In this document: in pieces, positions 1-8,231 of the stretch
Layout of the letters: each line of letters opens with the position of its first letter
Numbering within the stretch: position 1 is the first letter of the stretch
Origin: an uncultured Clostridia bacterium
GTDB taxonomy: Bacteria; Bacillota; Clostridia; TANB77; CAG-508
DNA length: 47,351 nt
Direction: 5' to 3'
Assembly: GCA_947626765.1 (NCBI GenBank)
Contig: CANQTQ010000010.1
Location: 1 to 47,351, forward strand
Notes under the pieces: generated by a model
Told to the model about the DNA's origin: nothing
Database searches by the model: none
Seen by the model: only the letters and a program-made list of their open reading frames with translations
Made by a program: the position numbers and the translations under genes

Positions 1-4
1 TTTT

Positions 5-41
5 AAAAAATTAAGGGGCCCTCCTGTTTCAAGGAAAGCCC
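5..41 (-). terminator. Rho-independent terminator after the small membrane protein gene
   Basis: On the minus strand, 9 bp arms at 33-41 and 16-24 (two G-U pairs) enclose an 8-base loop. They are followed by a T-rich run (the plus-strand A run at 5-14). It lies about 40 bases after the stop codon of the gene at 79-390. Read directly from the sequence. Confidence 0.6.
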
Positions 42-78
42 GTTATTTTTTATCTAAAACTATTATCTAGTAACTATT

Positions 79-390
79 TTATAATTTAATTCTTATTATC
101 TTTTTGATTTTTTCTTTTTTTATATAATAAATTATAGCATAAGTAACCCATATCAATAATAGTACTATACCTATTATAATTGCATCCCACATCATTAATC
201 CATACAAAATTATTATACTAAATACGGAGCCTAAACCAGCTGCAGATTCAGAAGAATATCTTTCACTGTTTTGAAATTTCCTTAACTCAATATTTACATT
301 ATTTATATACATATAAATAAAAATTTCACTTAAAACTAATATTAAAATCAATACTATAGATATTATTATTATTTTCTTACTCTTTGTCAT
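79..390 (-). CDS. Small membrane protein of unknown function
   Basis: A 103-residue protein that I do not recognise. An N-terminal hydrophobic helix (about residues 7-30) is followed by a short polar stretch rich in Ser and Glu. One or two more hydrophobic segments (about 55-90) lead to a Lys-rich tail, so it is probably an inner-membrane protein with two or three helices. The ATG is preceded by an AGGAG site 6 bases upstream, which supports this start. It stands alone, with a terminator on its 3' side and the tRNA-Thr gene on its 5' side. No catalytic motif is visible. Confidence 0.6.
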   Translation of the reverse strand: MTKSKKIIIISIVLILILVLSEIFIYMYINNVNIELRKFQNSERYSSESAAGLGSVFSIIILYGLMMWDAIIIGIVLLLIWVTYAIIYYIKKEKIKKIIRIKL

Positions 391-457
391 ATTAATCTCC
401 TACTCCTATTTTACAATTCAATATTATAATACTACAAAATCTATAAAAGTACAATAA

Positions 458-481
458 GGATTGGGACTTGTCCCATAATCC
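458..481. repeat. Short imperfect palindrome with GGGAC/GTCCC arms
   Basis: An imperfect palindrome whose core GGGAC-TT-GTCCC is flanked by GGATT and ATAATCC. It resembles the GGGAC/GTCCC units of the 95 bp element at 41541-41635 and may be a decayed relative or an old terminator. The rest of 391-625 holds no gene that I can support. Confidence 0.3.
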
Positions 482-565
482 GAATTTTTGATTAAGGAGG
501 AAAAATTCATTGCTTGATAGAGTTCCAGTAGGAGTACAAAAATTAATTATTTAAAGCATAATTTT

Positions 566-591
566 TTAATTGACCTTTTACAGTCAATTAA
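566..591. repeat. 9 bp inverted repeat downstream of tRNA-Thr
   Basis: Perfect 9 bp arms (566-574 and 583-591) around an 8-base loop, about 35 bases past the tRNA 3' end on the minus strand. There is no U-tract after the stem in that direction, so it may be a processing or weak termination structure rather than a classical terminator. Confidence 0.35.
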
Positions 592-625
592 CCATTTTCG
601 CCAAAGTGCGACGATTTTACTTAAT

Positions 626-701
626 TGGAGCCGACGAGCAGAATCGAACTGCTGACCTTTGAATTACGAATTCACTGCTCTACCAACTGAGCTACGCCGG
701 C
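626..701 (-). tRNA. tRNA-Thr (anticodon CGU)
   Basis: A complete 76-base cloverleaf including an encoded CCA end. The 7 bp acceptor stem (695-701 with 630-636) has one G-U pair. The D arm GCTC/GAGC, the anticodon loop TTCGTAA and the T arm AGCAG/CTGCT with loop TTCGATT are all present. The anticodon CGU reads ACG (Thr). The outermost anticodon-stem pair is G-A, as in some other Thr(CGU) tRNAs. It begins about 21 bases after the stop codon of the cadherin-like gene on the same strand and may be transcribed with it. Confidence 0.95.
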
Positions 702-722
702 ATACTGTTTGCATTTATCATT

Positions 723-1916
723 TTATAGCGTTTTATTTTTTATTTTTATAATTAGTACTATTATTACGCAAACAACTAATACTGTTAATAATATAATAGC
801 AGATAACTTATCTTCTTCTTTTACATTTACAATTTGAGTATCAATAAATACTTTAATTTTATATGTTTTTACTGTAATTTCATCTTCTGCTGTAACATTT
901 ATTTCTATTAAGTTTTCACCCTCTTGTAAATTGCTATTGCCTTTTATTTCTACTTTAGCGTTATCGTTTTCTGCCTCGGCTATAATATTTAAGCTTTCAA
1001 CATCAGTATTTAAAAGTAATGTATAATTGTATACATTGTATTTAAAATCAGGAGATATATTATATCCATTTACACTTAATGATTTCAAATTGGCATTTGC
1101 CTTTTCCTCATTTTCAGTTTTTGTTACATGTATAATGTAGTCTTTTTTTGTTTCATTTTCTGCTGTAACAGTTATTCTTATATTATTTTCTCCCTCTTTT
1201 AAATTAGCATTTCCTGTTATTTCAACTTTTGCTTTATTATCTGCTGGCGTAGCTGTTACATTAATTGTTTCTATGCTTAAATCTACTATTAAATAATATT
1301 CTGTAATATTACTATTAAAATCTGGAGTCATACCTTCAACATTAACTTTTAATTCTCTTAAATCAGTATTGCCTGATTTAACTGGATCTGCTGAAGTTTG
1401 CACATTTTGTGCAGGATTTCTATTATTTCCACTACCTTCATTACTGTTTCCTGCTCCACCATTACCGCCATTTTCTGTATTATCTCCAGTTTCAGTATTG
1501 CCACTATTATTTTCGCTATTTTGATTATTATTTCCTGATTGATTATTATCTTCCCTATTTTGTTCTCCTAAGTTTCCGTCTTCTGTATTTTTATTTTCGC
1601 TTCCGTTATTTTCATTACCTTGACTGTCTTCACCTTGATTGTTTTCATCTTCATTGTTTTTGTCTTCATCTTCAGTTTTTCCAGAGCCTTCGTTTTCATT
1701 ATTTTCAGAATCTTGGCTTCCACCCGTGCTATGACCACCACTACTTTCGCTGCTATCATTATTGCCTTCATTAGGGTTTGGATTATAATCATCATCAGAA
1801 TCTGCAGTATATGGCTCACTTATTTGTGTAGCATTAGCTATTATAGGCATTATAAAACCACATAGAGAAGAAATAAGTACTATAATTAAAATATTCCTTA
1901 AAACTCTCTTTAGCAT
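723..1916 (-). CDS. Membrane-anchored protein with two cadherin-like beta-sandwich repeats
   Basis: 397 residues. There is a signal peptide or anchor (about 5-30), a long low-complexity linker rich in Asn, Glu, Gly and Ser (about 40-180), and two tandem cadherin-like beta-sandwich repeats (about 185-266 and 275-356). Each repeat carries the pattern L-x-x-L-x-V, P-x-F, Y and G-E-N typical of this family. A C-terminal transmembrane helix (about 370-390) and a short Lys-rich tail follow. The family is found on secreted and wall proteins, and this one is probably displayed outside the membrane. It starts 3 bases after cpsB and is the last gene of the cpsCDB unit, so a role in polysaccharide or wall assembly is inferred, not shown. 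A related repeat pair occurs in the protein at 32303-33922. Confidence 0.8.
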   Translation of the reverse strand: MLKRVLRNILIIVLISSLCGFIMPIIANATQISEPYTADSDDDYNPNPNEGNNDSSESSGGHSTGGSQDSENNENEGSGKTEDEDKNNEDENNQGEDSQGNENNGSENKNTEDGNLGEQNREDNNQSGNNNQNSENNSGNTETGDNTENGGNGGAGNSNEGSGNNRNPAQNVQTSADPVKSGNTDLRELKVNVEGMTPDFNSNITEYYLIVDLSIETINVTATPADNKAKVEITGNANLKEGENNIRITVTAENETKKDYIIHVTKTENEEKANANLKSLSVNGYNISPDFKYNVYNYTLLLNTDVESLNIIAEAENDNAKVEIKGNSNLQEGENLIEINVTAEDEITVKTYKIKVFIDTQIVNVKEEDKLSAIILLTVLVVCVIIVLIIKIKNKTL

Positions 1917-1919
1917 ATA

Positions 1920-2639
1920 TTACCTCCATCCTTCATCATTTAGTATTTTCTGTTGATTTAGTGTAGTTATTTCATATGTTTTTTCTTTTCCTATTAATTT
2001 TTCAATTTTATTAACAGCCTTTGGAACTTTTAAATAAATTCCGCCTTTATTATGACAATCACTTGCAACAAAGTGAACTAAATCTTTTTTAAGTAAATGT
2101 TTTATTACTTTTTTAGGCTCACTTCCATACATACCTAATATACTTCCAAAGTTGCATTGCATTAAACAGCCTTTTTCTACCCACTCTTCTACAAGTTCAG
2201 GCTTTTCTTGAACAATTCTGTACCTTTCTGGATGTGCAAGTATAAGCTTTATACCAACTGTATCTAAGTAATATATAATATGGTCTAAATAATTTATTCT
2301 TGAATTCATTGGTAATTCTATTAGTATATATTTGCTATTTGCTAGTTTTAGCAATTTTTCTTTTTCAATTAAATTAGGTAATTCTTCAGATATGTATACT
2401 TCCATTCCTGAATGTAATTTTAAGTTTTCCTTATTATTATCTAATATTTTTTGCAACTCATCTTTCCAAAAAGTTAGCTCTACTGGTTTTGTTTCGTAAT
2501 ATTCTGGTATGTAATGTGAAGTTAGTATAATATCTGTAAAGCCTGCATTTACTGCCTCTTTAAATGCTGTAAATGTAGTTTCTAAACTTTTTGACCCATC
2601 ATCTACATTTGGAATAAGATGTGAGTGTATATCAATCAT
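1920..2639 (-). CDS. cpsB: CpsB/YwqE-type manganese-dependent protein-tyrosine phosphatase
   Basis: 239 residues of the PHP-fold CpsB/CapC/YwqE family. The N-terminal metal motif D-x-H-S-H is at residues 3-7. Further conserved metal-ligand stretches include the TSHY, AHPERY and ASDCHN segments. Family members dephosphorylate the partner BY-kinase and so control chain length or export of capsule and exopolysaccharide. It lies 3 bases after cpsD and 3 bases before the cadherin-like gene, in the order cpsC-cpsD-cpsB. Length and motifs are normal for the family. Confidence 0.93.
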   Translation of the reverse strand: MIDIHSHLIPNVDDGSKSLETTFTAFKEAVNAGFTDIILTSHYIPEYYETKPVELTFWKDELQKILDNNKENLKLHSGMEVYISEELPNLIEKEKLLKLANSKYILIELPMNSRINYLDHIIYYLDTVGIKLILAHPERYRIVQEKPELVEEWVEKGCLMQCNFGSILGMYGSEPKKVIKHLLKKDLVHFVASDCHNKGGIYLKVPKAVNKIEKLIGKEKTYEITTLNQQKILNDEGWR

Positions 2640-2642
2640 ATA

Positions 2643-3506
2643 TTACTTCTCCTGTTTTTTATTATTATTTAAATAACTATTTACTTGTGATATTATATCG
2701 TCTTTTTCTTCAGCTGATATTTCATCGCTTGATTGTTCTACTTCTACTTCAATTTTTTTCCCTTTTTTTTTCTCTATTTTTTCTTGTTTAGATTGGATTG
2801 GAAAATTTTCTGATTTATTTTCATAAAAATATGCTTCACTATATTGCTTTACATTCATTGGTATTTTATTTAATACTACACCAGCTATTTTACCACCAAC
2901 ATTTTCTATTGATCTTTTTACTTTTTGCAAATCTTCTTTTTTAGTTGTTTTATATGCCACTACAAGAATTGTTGTATCTACTATTCTTGATAAAATTAGA
3001 GAATCTGTAACTAACTTACATGGTGTACCATCTAATATTATAATATCAAATATGTTTTTTAATTGATCTAATAGATTTTCTGTTTGTTCTGTTCCTAATA
3101 ATTCTGCTGGATTTGGAGGCATATTACCACTAGTTATTAAAAATAAGTTCTCTACATCTGTTTCTTTTATCATTTTAGATATATTAATTTCTTCACTATG
3201 TCCTTTTTCATCTATTCCAGATAATAAATTAGATAAACCTGGCTTTGATGGTAGCTGAAATAAATCTGCTAGTCTCCCTTTTCTCATATCTGCATCTATT
3301 AAAAGAACTTTTTTACCTGTTTGAGCAAATGTTATAGCTAAATTTGATGATACCCAACTTTTTCCTTCACCTACTGATGTAGATGTAACTAGTATTGTTT
3401 TTAAATTTTTTCTTGAATTCATAAATTGTATGTTTGTTCTTAATGTTTTAAAAATTTCTGTTATAGGAGATTTTGAATTTTTGTATGCAATTAATTCTTT
3501 TTTCAT
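2643..3506 (-). CDS. cpsD: CpsD/CapB-type bacterial tyrosine kinase (BY-kinase)
   Basis: 287 residues. A P-loop TSTSVGEGKS (41-50), a Walker A' segment LLIDADMRKG (about 68-77) and a Walker B segment IIILDGTP (about 155-162) define the cytoplasmic BY-kinase family. Such kinases autophosphorylate on C-terminal tyrosines when bound to a CpsC-like membrane adaptor. Tyrosines cluster around the YSEAYFY segment, followed by a charged Lys/Glu-rich tail, a less classical tyrosine tail than in streptococci. It follows cpsC by 2 bases and precedes cpsB by 3. The product is expected to act with both in regulating polysaccharide polymerisation. Confidence 0.92.
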   Translation of the reverse strand: MKKELIAYKNSKSPITEIFKTLRTNIQFMNSRKNLKTILVTSTSVGEGKSWVSSNLAITFAQTGKKVLLIDADMRKGRLADLFQLPSKPGLSNLLSGIDEKGHSEEINISKMIKETDVENLFLITSGNMPPNPAELLGTEQTENLLDQLKNIFDIIILDGTPCKLVTDSLILSRIVDTTILVVAYKTTKKEDLQKVKRSIENVGGKIAGVVLNKIPMNVKQYSEAYFYENKSENFPIQSKQEKIEKKKGKKIEVEVEQSSDEISAEEKDDIISQVNSYLNNNKKQEK

Positions 3507-3508
3507 TT

Positions 3509-4222
3509 TTACTTACCTCCTTTTACTGCTTTAAATTCTGCTTCATAGTTTGGTATTGTTGTTAAAATAAGTAAATTTGTACATTTTTCAATGTCTTCTT
3601 CTGATTTTACTGTGTGATCTAACAAATTAAGTATTAAAACATAACATACTGATATTACTATTCCTATAAATGCAAATATAGCAATATCTTTTATATGATT
3701 TATGTTACTTGGAGTTGTTGGTACTTCTGCCCTTTCTAACAAGTAAACATTACTCATATTATATATATCTACTATTTTTTCACTAAATACAGTTGCTACT
3801 TCATTTGCTATTTTAGTAGCATAGTTTGGATCTTCATCTGTTACATTAATGTCTATAATTTCAGTATCTTTTGATTGAGTTACAGATATTCTATTTTTTA
3901 TTTCTTGAACTTGCTCTTTACTAATTTCTAAATTACTAGCTACTTGATCTAATACTATATTTCTTTTAACAATATCACTATATGTAGAAACTAATTTAGA
4001 GTTAATTGTTAAATCTGTTGAAGTTATTCCAGAGCCACCGCTTTGAGATGCTGTATCTGAACTTTGTACTAATATTAAACTTGTTTTTGCTGTATATGTT
4101 GGTGTAATAAGGAAATATGAATAAATTACACCACATATTACTGCTATTAAAGTTATTAAAATTATTTCAATTTTTTTATTCCAAAATAATGAAAATAACT
4201 CATTTAAATCTAATTCTTCCAT
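3509..4222 (-). CDS. cpsC: CpsC/CapA-type Wzz-domain chain-length and kinase adaptor protein
   Basis: 237 residues with two membrane helices (about 18-40 and 175-200) flanking an extracytoplasmic Wzz-type domain. The Pro-containing segment before the second helix (VPTTPSN) is typical of polysaccharide co-polymerases. In Gram-positive bacteria the C-terminal cytoplasmic end recruits and activates the separate BY-kinase, encoded here by the next gene. It is the first gene of the unit and is preceded by a good promoter at 4261-4289. Function is assigned from topology and gene order cpsC-cpsD-cpsB. Confidence 0.88.
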   Translation of the reverse strand: MEELDLNELFSLFWNKKIEIILITLIAVICGVIYSYFLITPTYTAKTSLILVQSSDTASQSGGSGITSTDLTINSKLVSTYSDIVKRNIVLDQVASNLEISKEQVQEIKNRISVTQSKDTEIIDINVTDEDPNYATKIANEVATVFSEKIVDIYNMSNVYLLERAEVPTTPSNINHIKDIAIFAFIGIVISVCYVLILNLLDHTVKSEEDIEKCTNLLILTTIPNYEAEFKAVKGGK

Positions 4223-4260
4223 TTTTTTATTTCTCCTTCTTCAGTAAAACTTACTTTTTT

Positions 4261-4289
4261 ATTATATATGTTTAATATATATTTTTCAA
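4261..4289 (-). promoter_or_regulatory. Sigma-A-type promoter of the cpsCDB unit
   Basis: On the minus strand a -35 TTGAAA (4284-4289) and a perfect -10 TATAAT (4261-4266) are separated by 17 bases, about 40 bases upstream of the cpsC start codon. Only the match to the consensus is seen; activity is inferred. Confidence 0.7.
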
Positions 4290-4338
4290 GTAGTTTTTAG
4301 GTTAATTTATATATTATATAGATTTGTAATATCAATTC

Positions 4339-5361
4339 CTAATTTAGCTTATTAGTATTATATAATTTACTTCTATAACTTATTATTTTTAGCTTTGCCA
4401 TTCTTCCTATAATAAAGCTTAGTGGTATTTCATATTTAGCAGAAATTTTTCTTATATTTTCTTCAGAAAAATCTTTTTCAAGTTCTTTCCATACATTATC
4501 AGGAATCATTAGTTCTTGTGCAAATTCATCTGCTCTTTTTTCCTGTTCATCACTTCCTGTAAAAATAATCTTCTTTTGAGCCTCATTATAATCACTCTTA
4601 CAATGGCCTAGTTCATGAAATAGTTCATAATAAAAAGAATCTTTAGCACAATAATTTTTATTTGTATATATCGCTGGTTTTTTGCCTCTTAATTTAAAAC
4701 ATCCTCTTACTTTTGTACCTGGTAGAGCTTTTTCTTCACAAAAATAAATGCCATATTCATTTAATATTTTTTGAATTTCTATAGGATTATAATTTTTGGT
4801 TACATAAGCATATTTTTTTAATTCTTGTATTAATATATTAAAGTTATTTCTGTTATAGTTTTTTACATTTTGATTTTCTGTAATTTTGTCACAATGTGCT
4901 ATCCATAATGTAAGTTTGTCAAAATCTTCTCCATTTTTCTTAAATAAAGCATTTTTTTCTAGTTCTGGAATAACATCAAAATCTTTTATTTTCATAAAAT
5001 CTAGTAAATCTATGCATAATTGAATTATATTTGTTTCATCTTTAAATTTAATCCAATTTCTTTTTTTTAATTCATTTATGCAAAATCGCTCATTTATTTG
5101 TTTTTTTATATTTTCCTTTGTTCCAAATTTTTTTAATATATTTTCTTCAAATTTTCTTCTATTTTCTATGCTAATAATAAAGCTGGAATTAATTCCGGTA
5201 AGTCTTTCAATATTTCCTGCCATTTCAGTTGTAATTCCTGTTTTTCCATTTAATATTTCATTCATGTGTTTTTGAGATACACCCATTCTAATTGCAAATT
5301 CACTTTGTGAAATATCTCTAGCTTCCAAATAGTCTTTTAAATAATCTCCAAAACAAATCAT
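4339..5361 (-). CDS. HigA-like antitoxin: HTH domain fused to ImmA/IrrE-type zinc metallopeptidase domain
   Basis: 340 residues. The N-terminus (about 1-65) is an XRE/HigA helix-turn-helix (SQSEFAIRMGVSQKHMNEIL). The C-terminal third has the zinc-peptidase motif HELGH at 249-253 and the downstream E-x-x-A-x-x-F-A stretch at about 274-281, as in ImmA/IrrE (M78) proteins. It starts 10 bases after a RelE/HigB-like toxin gene, in the toxin-first order of higBA modules. Family knowledge suggests DNA binding and autoregulation; the peptidase domain could control antitoxin or repressor stability. Which protein is cleaved, if any, cannot be told. It separates the cpsCDB unit from the main polysaccharide operon. 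Confidence 0.85.
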   Translation of the reverse strand: MICFGDYLKDYLEARDISQSEFAIRMGVSQKHMNEILNGKTGITTEMAGNIERLTGINSSFIISIENRRKFEENILKKFGTKENIKKQINERFCINELKKRNWIKFKDETNIIQLCIDLLDFMKIKDFDVIPELEKNALFKKNGEDFDKLTLWIAHCDKITENQNVKNYNRNNFNILIQELKKYAYVTKNYNPIEIQKILNEYGIYFCEEKALPGTKVRGCFKLRGKKPAIYTNKNYCAKDSFYYELFHELGHCKSDYNEAQKKIIFTGSDEQEKRADEFAQELMIPDNVWKELEKDFSEENIRKISAKYEIPLSFIIGRMAKLKIISYRSKLYNTNKLN

Positions 5362-5371
5362 AAATTACCTC

Positions 5372-5698
5372 CTAACCATCACCATAATGTTTATCATCAA
5401 TTTCAATAAATTGCATTTCTATTATTTCTTCATTATTATATGGATATTCACCCACTGGTTTCATATATAGTCTTAGTTTTTTATTAATTCTTGCTGTATA
5501 TATTTCTTTTAAATTTCCTGTTTTCTTTTCTATATGATATGTTGTTGCAACATCGCCATGAATAATTTCTTTTAGATTTTTTGATTCTATTATAGCTAAT
5601 TCAATTATTTCTAATGTCTTTTCTTCTCTTTCTAAGTGTTTTCCTATTATTAGTTTCTGATAATCTTTTAAATATTGTTTTGTTTTTATTATATACAA
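5372..5698 (-). CDS. RelE/HigB-superfamily toxin
   Basis: 108 residues, the usual size for HigB/RelE-type ribosome-dependent mRNA endonucleases. It has an N-terminal basic helix (KQYLKDYQKLIIGK) and a C-terminal beta-sheet with basic and aromatic residues (IYTARINKKLRLYMKP). The start is a TTG with an AAGGA site about 7 bases upstream; no ATG lies in a suitable place. A strong promoter is present at 5715-5744. The antitoxin gene follows after 10 bases. Sequence divergence in this superfamily is high, so the family call rests on length, pattern and pairing. Confidence 0.75.
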   Translation of the reverse strand: MYIIKTKQYLKDYQKLIIGKHLEREEKTLEIIELAIIESKNLKEIIHGDVATTYHIEKKTGNLKEIYTARINKKLRLYMKPVGEYPYNNEEIIEMQFIEIDDKHYGDG

Positions 5699-5714
5699 TT
5701 CTTATCCTTTCTAT

Positions 5715-5744
5715 ATTATAACCTATAAAGTAATAATATGTCAA
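5715..5744 (-). promoter_or_regulatory. Promoter of the toxin-antitoxin pair
   Basis: On the minus strand a perfect -35 TTGACA (5739-5744) and a perfect -10 TATAAT (5715-5720) are 18 bases apart, directly upstream of the toxin's TTG start. The antitoxin probably binds here, but I see no clear operator palindrome. Confidence 0.7.
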
Positions 5745-5783
5745 TTAGTTTAAAGGTATTATATATGTTTAAATTTTTGCCAT

Positions 5784-5813
5784 AAAAAAAGGGACCATTA
5801 TAAAAATAGCCCC
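5784..5813 (-). terminator. Rho-independent terminator of the polysaccharide operon
   Basis: Minus-strand 9 bp stem (arms at 5805-5813 and 5791-5799, two G-U pairs) with a 5-base loop, followed directly by seven T residues. It lies about 85 bases past the galE stop codon and closes the long leftward operon. Confidence 0.8.
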
Positions 5814-5898
5814 TAAATTATTTTTATTATATGCCAATATAGAATAAAAAGCAACAAAAATCGTTCGACAAAATTCGATACTCTATAATTTTAAATCT

Positions 5899-6906
5899 TT
5901 ATAAATTTCTATTTTTAATATAGTTCCAAGAATCACGACACATATCTTCAATAGTTTTCTCTGCTTTCCAGCCTAGTTCTTTTTCTGCTTTTGTAGCATC
6001 TGCGTAACACTCATCAATATCTCCTGGTCTTCTTTCCACTATTTTATATGGTACTTTCATGCCTGTTGTTTTTTCAAATGCTTTTACCATATCTAGCACA
6101 CTAGTTCCTTTACCTGTTCCTAAATTATAAATATATAATCCTTTTCCTTCTTTATTTAATTTTTCTAATGCATTTACATGACCTTTTGCCAAGTCAACTA
6201 CATGAATATAATCTCTTACTCCTGTTCCATCATGTGTATTATAGTCATTTCCAAACACAGATAACTCTTTTAATTCTCCTGATGCTACTCTTACTACATA
6301 AGGCATTAAATTATTTGGTATTCCTTGTGGTTCTTCGCCTATTAGGCCACTTTCATGTGCTCCAACCGGATTAAAATATCTTAAAATGCATATATCTAAT
6401 GTTTTATCTGCATTATATGCATCTTGTAATATTTGTTCTATCATTAATTTTGTTGTTCCATAAGGATTTGTTGTTCCACCTATTTTAAATTCTTCGGTAA
6501 TTGGTACTGTTTCTGGTTTTCCATACACTGTTGCAGAAGAGCTAAATATGAACTTTTTTACACCATATTTTTTCATTGTTTCTAATAATACTATGCAACC
6601 AGTAATGTTATTGTAATAATATTTTAAAGGTTCTTTTACAGATTCTGCTACTGCTTTATAGCCAGCAAAGTTAATTACCGCTTCTATCTTGTTTTCTGCA
6701 AATACTTTTTCTACTGCGTTTCTATCTGTATAATCCGCCTCATAAAATTTTATTTTTTTACCTGCTATTTTTTCTATTTTTTCAATCATTTCTGGCTTAC
6801 TATTCGAAAAGTTGTCAATTACAACCACATCTTCTCCTTTTTGTAGTAGTTCTATAGCTGTATGACTTCCTATATATCCAATTCCTCCTGGTAATAGAAT
6901 TGACAT
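5899..6906 (-). CDS. galE: UDP-glucose 4-epimerase
   Basis: 335 residues, full length for GalE. The NAD-binding motif GGIGYIGSH (7-15), the SSS stretch (122-124) and the catalytic Y149-x-x-x-K153 (NPYGTTK) are present. So are GTGVRDYIHV and the C-terminal RRPGD segment. The enzyme interconverts UDP-glucose and UDP-galactose in the cytoplasm, and some members also use UDP-GlcNAc/GalNAc. It is the last gene of the operon and has a GGAGG site. A shrunken second copy of the same gene lies at 10651-10897 in the same orientation, so galE sequence flanks the thiolase/dehydrogenase/acyltransferase module. Confidence 0.95.
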   Translation of the reverse strand: MSILLPGGIGYIGSHTAIELLQKGEDVVVIDNFSNSKPEMIEKIEKIAGKKIKFYEADYTDRNAVEKVFAENKIEAVINFAGYKAVAESVKEPLKYYYNNITGCIVLLETMKKYGVKKFIFSSSATVYGKPETVPITEEFKIGGTTNPYGTTKLMIEQILQDAYNADKTLDICILRYFNPVGAHESGLIGEEPQGIPNNLMPYVVRVASGELKELSVFGNDYNTHDGTGVRDYIHVVDLAKGHVNALEKLNKEGKGLYIYNLGTGKGTSVLDMVKAFEKTTGMKVPYKIVERRPGDIDECYADATKAEKELGWKAEKTIEDMCRDSWNYIKNRNL

Positions 6907-6969
6907 TTTTATTTTCCTCCCTATTTTAATTTACAAAATATTAGTATTTTGAAGTTTATTCATTTTTGG

Positions 6970-8226
6970 CTATTTTATACTTTCTTTTCCAACAATATAT
7001 GAATAGTTTGTAGTGGCAGATCCTCCAATATTAAGCATCATAGCATTTATAACATTTTTTACTTGATACTCTCCTGCTGTATTTGTTACTTGCTTATATA
7101 AATCTAGCATCATTCTTACTCCTGAAGCTCCTACTGGATGTCCGCAACCAATTAAGCCTCCACTTGGGTTTATTGGTTTTTTACCATTAAAGCTTATATC
7201 TCCATTTTCTATTGCTTCATATTCTTTGCCTGGATCTGTAATTCCAAAGCATGATATCGCTGCATATTCACTAGAAGTAAAACAATCATGTGTTTCAAAT
7301 ACATCTATATCATCTACTGTTAATTCAGCTCTGTTATACGCATCTACTATAGCTTGTCTTGTCCATGGTAAAATATATTCATCGTTTTTACTTTCTTGTA
7401 TTTTTTTATCAAATAAATATGGCGCTACCCTATGTCCATACCCTTTTATGTAAGGCTTGTCCTTTATATTATTTGCGTTAACATAATCTTCACTAGCTAA
7501 AATAACAGCTGCTGCACCATCTGTTACTTGTGAGCAATCTGAAATGGAAAGCATATTTCCTATTTCTTCATTAGTAGCTTCACCTCTTGAATTTGCTTGT
7601 TTTTCATTCATAAACCATTTTCTTGTTTGAGCATTTGGATTTCTCTTCGCATTTTCATAATTGATACTTGAAATTTTAGCTAAATTTCTTTTATACCTAT
7701 TTTCATCTAACTTATATTTTTTTACATATTCATCTGCTAATTTTCCAAATAATTTTGGAAATGGAAATTCTATTCCTTTAGCTTCTTTTTCATAAAATGC
7801 TGCTCTTCCTAAATAATCTCCACATATTTTTGAATCAACAGTTTTCATTAATTCCCATCCAATTACTAATGCTATATCATAGTCTCCAGCCTTTATTTTT
7901 GTCATTGCAGCATCAATTGCTACTGAACCAGAAGCACAGGCAGCTTCATATCTAGCTGATGGTATTCCATAAAATACATCACTTACTTCTGTTAGTAATG
8001 GACCTAAATGACCCTGTTGTATATAATATTCAGCACAAAAATTTCCTATAAAAATAGCAATTTTATTTTTCTTATTCAAATTTTTTATTTCTTCTAACGA
8101 TATGTTTGTATTATTTAATGCACTAAATACAACCTCTTTTAATAATGCAATTACTCCTTTGCCCTCTTTTGTCCAATTTCTTTCAAAATCAGTTTGAGCT
8201 CCACCTAATATATATACTTTTTTCAT
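6970..8226 (-). CDS. Thiolase-family (SCP2-thiolase-like) acetyl/acyl-CoA acyltransferase
   Basis: 418 residues. The nucleophile motif is AACASGS (Cys97). The HDCFT segment is typical of SCP2-type thiolases, and the C-terminal [10 protein letters not shown] carries the second Cys (361) and His363. It probably condenses or cleaves acyl-CoA units, for example making acetoacetyl-CoA. It starts 5 bases after a 3-hydroxyacyl-CoA dehydrogenase gene that itself overlaps a membrane acyltransferase gene. The trio could make a 3-hydroxyacyl-CoA donor and attach the acyl group to the surface polysaccharide. This is inference; such enzymes are unusual within a polysaccharide operon. Confidence 0.88.
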   Translation of the reverse strand: MKKVYILGGAQTDFERNWTKEGKGVIALLKEVVFSALNNTNISLEEIKNLNKKNKIAIFIGNFCAEYYIQQGHLGPLLTEVSDVFYGIPSARYEAACASGSVAIDAAMTKIKAGDYDIALVIGWELMKTVDSKICGDYLGRAAFYEKEAKGIEFPFPKLFGKLADEYVKKYKLDENRYKRNLAKISSINYENAKRNPNAQTRKWFMNEKQANSRGEATNEEIGNMLSISDCSQVTDGAAAVILASEDYVNANNIKDKPYIKGYGHRVAPYLFDKKIQESKNDEYILPWTRQAIVDAYNRAELTVDDIDVFETHDCFTSSEYAAISCFGITDPGKEYEAIENGDISFNGKKPINPSGGLIGCGHPVGASGVRMMLDLYKQVTNTAGEYQVKNVINAMMLNIGGSATTNYSYIVGKESIK

Positions 8227-8231
8227 GTTTT

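Noticed and set aside
1409..1865. Open frames on both strands inside the low-complexity linker of the cadherin-like gene
   Set aside because: They are shadows of the repetitive Asn/Glu/Gly/Ser codons, have no ribosome binding site and give unnatural compositions.
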